Assembly: GCF_918697925.1 (NCBI RefSeq)
Contig: NZ_CAKKMF010000033.1
Location: 1 to 45,900, forward strand
Reading direction: 5' to 3'
Length of the DNA stretch: 45,900 nt
Source: Arthrobacter sp. Bi26
GTDB taxonomy: Bacteria > Actinomycetota > Actinomycetes > Actinomycetales > Micrococcaceae
Shown piece after piece: positions 41,035 through 45,900 of the stretch (positions within the stretch are counted from its first letter, which is position 1; each line of letters opens with the position of its first letter). Position numbers and translations under genes: made by a program. Below the pieces are notes generated by a model. That model was not told the DNA's origin, made no database searches, and saw only the letters and a program-made list of their open reading frames with translations.

Positions 41035-41934
41035 ATGACAACACCAGAGCTCCCTGGGGTGGGCTCACAGCAGACCGCGCCCCACCAGCCACAGCAATCA
41101 TCTCTCGCGCAGCAGGATCATGGGGCGCCAACTCAGACGCCGCCCCAGCCGCCGAAGGCGAAAAAGCCGTTGAACGTCCTCGGGCTCATCGCTCTCATCA
41201 CAGCAGCGCTCGGGTTCATTTTCGCGTGTATTCCCGGCGCTCTCATCGTTGGCTGGATACTGCTGCCGATCGCATTCGTTCTGGCTCTCGTTTCTCTGTT
41301 CCTCAAGGACAAGCCCAAGTGGATGGGCATCACCGCCCTGATCGTGTCCATCGTGGGGACGATCGTCGGGTTTGCCGTGTTCTTCTCCGTCCTTGCGACG
41401 TCGGTCGACAACGCTATCGGCAGCGGGGACACCAAAGTCGTCGAACCGTCCAACGCAGCAGGTGGCACTAGTGGAGCGGCAGAGGCAAAGCCTGCCGCCA
41501 ATGCCGGAACCCGCGAGAACCCACACCCGATCGGCTCGGTTATCGAGTCTGACGACTGGCGCCTCGTGATCAATTCGGTCTCCCTCGCCGCCACGGATTC
41601 CGTTGTCGCTGCCAGCCCCATCAATAAGCCGCCGACTGCCGGGTCGGAGTACATTATCGTGAACTACTCCACTACCTACATCGGCGATGACGCTAACGGG
41701 CAAATGCCTGCCTTCGTGTCAATTGAGTACGTCACAGCGGACGGCAAGACTGTCAATGGCCTCGACAAGCTCGTCGTCGCACCGAAGCCTATCGACACCA
41801 CGAGCACGCTTTACAAGAACGCCACCGCAACGGGCAACAAGGCCATTGAAGTTCCGACCGCCACGGCCGCCCAAGGCGTCCTTGCGGTCAGGCCCGGCAT
41901 GCTCGCCGACAAGACTTTCGTAGCCGTTAAGTAA
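41035..41934 (+). CDS. Membrane-anchored DUF4352-like protein
   Basis: A 299-residue protein. Residues 1-45 are Pro/Gln-rich and cytoplasmic (PPQPPKAKKPLN). Three hydrophobic segments follow (NVLGLIALITAALGFIFACI, ALIVGWILLPIAFVLALVSL, ITALIVSIVGTIVGFAVFFS). The rest, after a Gly/Ala linker, is an exposed beta-rich domain: ENPHPIGSVIESDDWRLVIN, GSEYIIVNYSTTYIGDD and VPTATAAQGVLAVRPGMLAD, matching the immunoglobulin-like DUF4352/telomeric-repeat-binding fold. It probably acts at the cell surface, with unknown ligand. The start has a candidate -10 six to eight bases upstream and no ribosome site, fitting leaderless translation. A perfect terminator follows. It lies between alpha-glucosidase copies C and D. 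Confidence 0.85.
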   Translation: MTTPELPGVGSQQTAPHQPQQSSLAQQDHGAPTQTPPQPPKAKKPLNVLGLIALITAALGFIFACIPGALIVGWILLPIAFVLALVSLFLKDKPKWMGITALIVSIVGTIVGFAVFFSVLATSVDNAIGSGDTKVVEPSNAAGGTSGAAEAKPAANAGTRENPHPIGSVIESDDWRLVINSVSLAATDSVVAASPINKPPTAGSEYIIVNYSTTYIGDDANGQMPAFVSIEYVTADGKTVNGLDKLVVAPKPIDTTSTLYKNATATGNKAIEVPTATAAQGVLAVRPGMLADKTFVAVK

Positions 41935-41951
41935 CACTCACAGGAAAAACG

Positions 41952-41983
41952 CAAAGCCCCCGGCAAAGCAGCCGGGGGCTTTG
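41952..41983 (+). terminator. Intrinsic terminator
   Basis: CAAAGCCCCCGGC-AAAGCA-GCCGGGGGCTTTG is a 13-pair stem with a six-base loop. It starts 17 bases after the DUF4352-like gene stop and is a strong terminator candidate. Confidence 0.9.
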
Positions 41984-42164
41984 CCGTGCCGCGCCGGGAG
42001 CCATGACCGCCCTGTTTGCGATCACCAACCCCGAAGAGCCCATGGGACGCTGCCCTGCCGCCCGAGGCAAAGTCCTGGGTGATGGAGTTGAACACCAGAG
42101 CCAAGACAGTCCAGAGCGTGCCTCTAAGTCCATGCATCTCGCGGGCGGCGCGGAGGCGATGGCC

Positions 42165-43862
42165 TCAGTCGCGCAGCACCCACGCCGCGTTGTTCGGCTG
42201 CAGCCAGCCGTCCTCGGCCAGGGGTGCGGCGCTGAGCAGCACGGTGCCGGCCGGGAGTTTGACCGGTTCAGTGCCCATCGCGACGGCGACGAGGAAGTGC
42301 TCGTTGCGTTCGCAGATGAGGAGGTTTCCGGCCTCGACACGCCAGCTGCCGCCGTCGTCCGCGGTGAAGACCTCGGTCTTCCACAACTGCCGGCGGAGCT
42401 CCAGCGCCGCTTTGGTCAGGTTCAGGGCGGACTGCGGGTCCTGCTCCTGCCGTTCGATGGCGTGGGTTCCCCAGCCGCCCGGGATCGGGAGCCAGGGCTC
42501 GGATGCCTTCCCGGCAGGCTCAGCACGCGAGAACCCGTGGTTCAACGCCGCGTCGTCGGACCACGGCAGCGGGACGCGCGCGCCGTCACGGCACACGCCC
42601 CCTCGGGCCCACATTGGGTCCACCCGGGCACCCACCGGGACGTCGACCTCGGGCAGCCCGAGCTCCTGGCCTTGGTAGATGTACGCGGCGCCGGGCAGTC
42701 CAAGCAATGCCACGAGGGCAGCCCGCGCCCGGACGTTGCCGAGTTCGCCGCCGCCGAACCGGGTGACGGAGCGGACGATGTCGTGGTTTTCGAGCGCCCA
42801 GGTGGGGGCGGCGCCGTGGAGCTGCCGGGCGGCCTCGAGTTCGTTCCCGACGGCGGCCCACGCCTCCGGGTCCCAACCGAGCTTCACGAACGCGAATGCG
42901 AAGGCCTGCTGCATCTCGTCCGCGCGGGTGTACCGGGCTGCGCGGGACGGTTCCAGGTTGACCTCGCCCACCAGCAGCCGGTGCGGTTCATACTTCTCGG
43001 CCAGGGTGCGCCAGCGGCGGTAGACGTCGTGGACGTCCTCCTGGTCCGAGACCTGCGGGTTGGACCGCAGCCCGTCCACCACCCCGCCCGTGGAGGGCGA
43101 GTCCGGCAGACCGTCGGCCTTGAACAGCGCGTGCGCCACGTCGATGCGCAGCCCGTCCGCGCCCTTGTCGAACCAGAAACGCAGCACGCCGTCGAAGTAA
43201 TCGCCGACGGCGGGGTTGCGCCAGTTCCAGTCCGGCTGGCCGGCCGAAAAGAGGTGCAGGTACCAGTCCGTGTCCGTATCGGACTCGGGGTTGGCGCGGC
43301 TCCACGCCCGGCCGCCGAAGACGCTCTGCCAGTTGTTCGGCGGGACATCGTTGGTTGGATCGCCGGCGTCGGCCTCAGACGCAGAGCCGCTGCCGCCGTC
43401 GTCGGACGTGCCCAATGGACCCGGCACAAAGTGGAACATGTCCCGCTCCGGTGAGCCCGGGCCGGCAGCGAGGGCCGCCTGGAACAGCGGGTGCTCCGAG
43501 GAGCAGTGGTTGGGGACGACGTCGAGCAGGACCCGCAGGCCCAGCCCGTGCGCGTCAGAAAGCAGCGACTCGAACTGTTCCATGGTGCCGAACAGCGGGT
43601 CCACGCCGCAGTAGTCGGTGACGTCGTAGCCCTGGTCCACCTGTGGGGACGGCTGGAACGGGGTCATCCAGATGCCGTCGACGCCGAGCGCGGCGATGTA
43701 CGGCAGCCGGGTGATGAGCCCGGCGAGGTCGCCCACGCCGTCGCCGTCGCCGTCGGCGAAGGAGCGCGGGTAAACCTCGTAGATGACGGCGGACTGCCAC
43801 CAGTCGGGGGCCGGCGCGACGGTGGTTTCCTCGACGGGGCCCGCCGGCGAGACAGGGCTCAT
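42165..43862 (-). CDS. GH13 alpha-glucosidase of the sugar-uptake operon
   Basis: A 565-residue cytoplasmic enzyme that would hydrolyse imported alpha-glucosides. Landmarks are SAVIYEVYPRSFADGDGDGV (residues 24-43), region I LLDVVPNHC, the nucleophile Asp241 in GLRIDVAHALF, acid/base Glu300 in LLVGEVNLEP, and Asp361 in LENHDIVRSVTRFGG. A ~20-residue Gly/Ser/Asp-rich insertion (TSDDGGSGSASEADAGDP) near 152-169 is unusual. The start overlaps the upstream permease stop by four bases (ATGA), so it belongs to that operon. Its 3' end, EDGWLQPNNAAWVLRD, is repeated three more times in the window. Maltose, isomaltose and trehalose are all possible substrates. Confidence 0.93.
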   Translation of the reverse strand: MSPVSPAGPVEETTVAPAPDWWQSAVIYEVYPRSFADGDGDGVGDLAGLITRLPYIAALGVDGIWMTPFQPSPQVDQGYDVTDYCGVDPLFGTMEQFESLLSDAHGLGLRVLLDVVPNHCSSEHPLFQAALAAGPGSPERDMFHFVPGPLGTSDDGGSGSASEADAGDPTNDVPPNNWQSVFGGRAWSRANPESDTDTDWYLHLFSAGQPDWNWRNPAVGDYFDGVLRFWFDKGADGLRIDVAHALFKADGLPDSPSTGGVVDGLRSNPQVSDQEDVHDVYRRWRTLAEKYEPHRLLVGEVNLEPSRAARYTRADEMQQAFAFAFVKLGWDPEAWAAVGNELEAARQLHGAAPTWALENHDIVRSVTRFGGGELGNVRARAALVALLGLPGAAYIYQGQELGLPEVDVPVGARVDPMWARGGVCRDGARVPLPWSDDAALNHGFSRAEPAGKASEPWLPIPGGWGTHAIERQEQDPQSALNLTKAALELRRQLWKTEVFTADDGGSWRVEAGNLLICERNEHFLVAVAMGTEPVKLPAGTVLLSAAPLAEDGWLQPNNAAWVLRD

Positions 43863-44797
43863 TTGCTCGCGCCCGCGGTGAGGCCTTCGACGATCCGTCG
43901 CTGGAAGATCAGCACCATAATGACCAACGGTACGGTGACGATCACGCCGGCGGCCATCTGCTCGCCGAACGGCGCCTGGAATTCGGTGGCGCCGGTGAAC
44001 TTGGAGATCGCCACCGTGGCGGTCTGGATCTTGGGGTCATTGATCATGGACAGCGCGATGATGAATTCGTTCCAGCTGTGGATGAAGGTCAGGATCGCGG
44101 TGGTGAAGACGCCCGGCGCGGCGAGCGGCAGCAGGACCCGGCGGAACGCCTGCCACTTGGTGCAGCCGTCGATCATCGCGGCTTCCTCGAGGTCGAACGG
44201 CAGGGCCTTCATGAACGTGGTGAGGTTCCAGACCGCCAGCGGGATCGCGAAGGACAGGCTCGGCACGATCATCGCCTGGTACGTGTTGATCCAGCCGAGG
44301 TCAGTGAAGAGGCGCAGCAGCGGCACCACCACGGAGATGCCGGGGAACATCGACGTCGCGATGATCACGCCCAGGATCACCGACTTGAAGCGGAAGTTCA
44401 GCCGGGAGATCGCGTAGGCCGCGAAGACGCCGAGCAGCAGCGCGAACACCGTGGTGGTGCCGGCCACGATCAGGGAGTTCAGCAGGGCCTGGCCGAACAT
44501 GGTGGAGCCGTCGAACACCTTGGCGTAGTTCTCCAGCGAGAACGGGGCCGGCAGCAGGGTGTTGTCGAAAATGTCGGCGGTGCGGCGGAGGCTGGAGACC
44601 AGCATCCAGTAGAACGGCGCCAGGCAGTAGGCGAAGATCAGCGCCAGGCCCAGGTAGACCGAGTAGGAACGCCACGTGCGCTGTGTCTTGGGTTTTCCGG
44701 GGCGGCCGACGGTGGTGCTTGAGTCGGGCGCGCCCGGTGCGCCGGTGCCGATCGCGCCGGAGGATGCGGCGGCGTTGCGGAGGTCGGAGATGGTCAT
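43859..44797 (-). CDS. Sugar ABC transporter permease (MalG-type)
   Basis: A 312-residue inner-membrane permease of the carbohydrate ABC importers. The N-terminal ~40 residues are cytoplasmic and Gly/Ala/Pro-rich. Helices include SVYLGLALIFAYCLAPFYWM, AGTTTVFALLLGVFAAYAI and VIIATSMFPGISVVVPLLRL. The EAA loop is EEAAMIDGCTKWQAFRRVLL, which docks the ATPase. It is the MalG-like partner of the next gene; the substrate-binding protein and ATPase genes are not in the window (the ATPase may be shared or elsewhere). It starts four bases inside the upstream gene. With the alpha-glucosidase it indicates alpha-glucoside import. Confidence 0.93.
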   Translation of the reverse strand: MTISDLRNAAASSGAIGTGAPGAPDSSTTVGRPGKPKTQRTWRSYSVYLGLALIFAYCLAPFYWMLVSSLRRTADIFDNTLLPAPFSLENYAKVFDGSTMFGQALLNSLIVAGTTTVFALLLGVFAAYAISRLNFRFKSVILGVIIATSMFPGISVVVPLLRLFTDLGWINTYQAMIVPSLSFAIPLAVWNLTTFMKALPFDLEEAAMIDGCTKWQAFRRVLLPLAAPGVFTTAILTFIHSWNEFIIALSMINDPKIQTATVAISKFTGATEFQAPFGEQMAAGVIVTVPLVIMVLIFQRRIVEGLTAGASK

Positions 44798-45876
44798 CGG
44801 GTGGCCTCGGCCTTCTTCTGTTCAGCGATTGCCTGGTCAGTGTTCGCCTGCGTGCGGGTTGCCTTGGTGCGGTTCCTCTTTGAGATCAGCTTCAGTTCCT
44901 TGGCGCCGGTGACGTCGGCGCCGAGCACCTTGACGAAGACGATCGCGACGACGGCGACGTACAGGAAGAGCATGATCGCGAACGCGGAGGCAGAGCCGTA
45001 GCGGAGCTGGTTGGATTCGTCCCAGGCGAGCATGGAGAGGGTTTCCACGGATTCCTTGCCGGGGCCGATCAGCACGAAGGGGAGGTCGAACATGCGCAGC
45101 GCGTCGAGCATGCGGAACAGCACGGCCACCAGCAGGGTGGGCTTGACCAGCGGGAGGGTGATGGAGCTGAGCTGGCGCCACCAGCCGGCGCCGTCGATCT
45201 TGGCCGCCTCGTAGACTTCGCCGGGGATGACCTGCATGCCGGCGAGGACCAGCAGGCCGATGAACGGGGCGGTCTTCCAGACCTCGGCGATGATGATGGC
45301 CGCGCGGGAGGCGTTGCCCTCGGCGGTCCAGAGGATTTCGCTGCCGAGCAGGGTGTTGGCGATGCCGTCGGACTGGAAGATCCAGCGCCACAGCAGGCCG
45401 GACACGGCGGTGGGCACGGCCCAGGGGACCAGGATGCTGGCGCGCAGGAAGGACCGGCCGCGGAAGGCGCGGTTCATGGCCAGGGCCAGGCAGAGGCCCA
45501 GGACGGTCTCGAGGAACACGGTGGTGACGGTGAAGAACGTGGTGTTGCCGAGCGCGTTGAGGAAGCGCCGCCCGGTTTCGCCGACGAAGAGGTCGGCGTA
45601 GTTGGCCAGGCCGACGAAGGATTCGACGTCGGCGACGAAGCCGTCCGCGTCCAGTCCGGATTCGGCGCGGTAGAGGGACTGGTGCACCGCGGCGAGCAGC
45701 GGGTACACGATCACCAGGGCGAGGACCAGGATGGTGGGGGAGAGCAGCAGCGCGGCCATGCGGCCTTCGCCGGGAGTGCGGGTGCCGCGGGTGCCGCGGT
45801 GGCCGCGTTTGCGCGGGCTGGCTGGTTGGGGTGTGCCGGTCTGCGCGCCGGCGGGCGGGGCGGTCGTCGTCGTCAT
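44794..45876 (-). CDS. Sugar ABC transporter permease (MalF-type)
   Basis: A 360-residue inner-membrane permease. A 35-residue Thr/Pro/Arg-rich cytoplasmic start is followed by MAALLLSPTILVLALVIVYP, then VTTVFLETVLGLCLALAMNR, ILVPWAVPTAVSGLLWRWIF and IGLLVLAGMQVIPGEVYEAA, whose KIDGAGWWRQLSSITLPLVK completes the EAA loop. A polar Lys/Arg/Thr/Gln-rich tail of ~35 residues (AIAEQKKAEATR) ends the protein. The stop overlaps the MalG-like start by four bases. The ATG at 45876 has GAGGTTCCCAGA before it. The binding-protein gene would be expected just beyond the right edge. Confidence 0.93.
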   Translation of the reverse strand: MTTTTAPPAGAQTGTPQPASPRKRGHRGTRGTRTPGEGRMAALLLSPTILVLALVIVYPLLAAVHQSLYRAESGLDADGFVADVESFVGLANYADLFVGETGRRFLNALGNTTFFTVTTVFLETVLGLCLALAMNRAFRGRSFLRASILVPWAVPTAVSGLLWRWIFQSDGIANTLLGSEILWTAEGNASRAAIIIAEVWKTAPFIGLLVLAGMQVIPGEVYEAAKIDGAGWWRQLSSITLPLVKPTLLVAVLFRMLDALRMFDLPFVLIGPGKESVETLSMLAWDESNQLRYGSASAFAIMLFLYVAVVAIVFVKVLGADVTGAKELKLISKRNRTKATRTQANTDQAIAEQKKAEATR

Positions 45877-45900
45877 TCTGGGAACCTCACTGGGGTTGCG

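Overview
The window is high-GC, gene-dense actinobacterial chromosome. Gene content, codon use and the SD-type ribosome sites (AAGGAG, GGAGG) mixed with probable leaderless starts suggest Arthrobacter or Pseudarthrobacter (Micrococcaceae). That assignment is inferred from protein style, not from a marker gene. No rRNA, tRNA, CRISPR array, integrase or intact insertion sequence was seen.

Layout. 1-7.3 kb: the start of a membrane protein (minus), a winged-helix/Ala-Lys linker/X25 glycan-domain protein, a long palindrome beside an alpha/beta-hydrolase remnant, a proline-rich small protein, a GH13 alpha-glucosidase, an MscS channel, two tandem paralogous lipoproteins and a YegP/DUF1508 protein. 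7.5-10.5 kb: acylphosphatase, a cupin, a diacylglycerol-kinase-family lipid kinase and a methyltransferase. 10.6-16.4 kb: a PucR-type regulator divergent from an operon of an FMN-dependent alpha-hydroxy-acid dehydrogenase and a complete polar amino-acid-type ABC importer, a likely inducible catabolic unit. 16.5-22.8 kb: a cell-surface polysaccharide locus (Tat-exported beta-helix protein facing a membrane GT2 glycosyltransferase, an NAD-dependent epimerase, UDP-glucose dehydrogenase and UDP-glucuronate decarboxylase-like enzyme). 23.3-33.3 kb: MFS exporter, two tandem SnoaL-like proteins, glycerophosphodiesterase, APC amino-acid permease, SRPBCC protein, a DUF2975/XRE pair, a PepSY-like secreted protein, a cupin, a flavin monooxygenase and a SemiSWEET-like protein. 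33.3-36.7 kb: a TPR-LuxR regulator, a small hypothetical protein and a VOC protein.

36.8-45.9 kb holds the most unusual structure. An intact alpha-glucosidase gene (42165-43862) sits downstream of two sugar ABC permease genes, as in alpha-glucoside uptake operons. Its 3' end recurs in the same orientation at 39861 (a ~965-bp frameshifted, 5'-truncated copy), at 36822 (~70 bp) and at 26053 (~51 bp, directly behind the glycerophosphodiesterase). The segments between the three right-hand copies carry accessory genes: a solitary NucS/Mrr-like PD-(D/E)XK nuclease, two small hypothetical proteins, an alpha/beta hydrolase and a DUF4352-like membrane protein. This looks like repeated insertion at, or recombination through, the 3' end of a protein gene, and is the best candidate here for an undescribed system.
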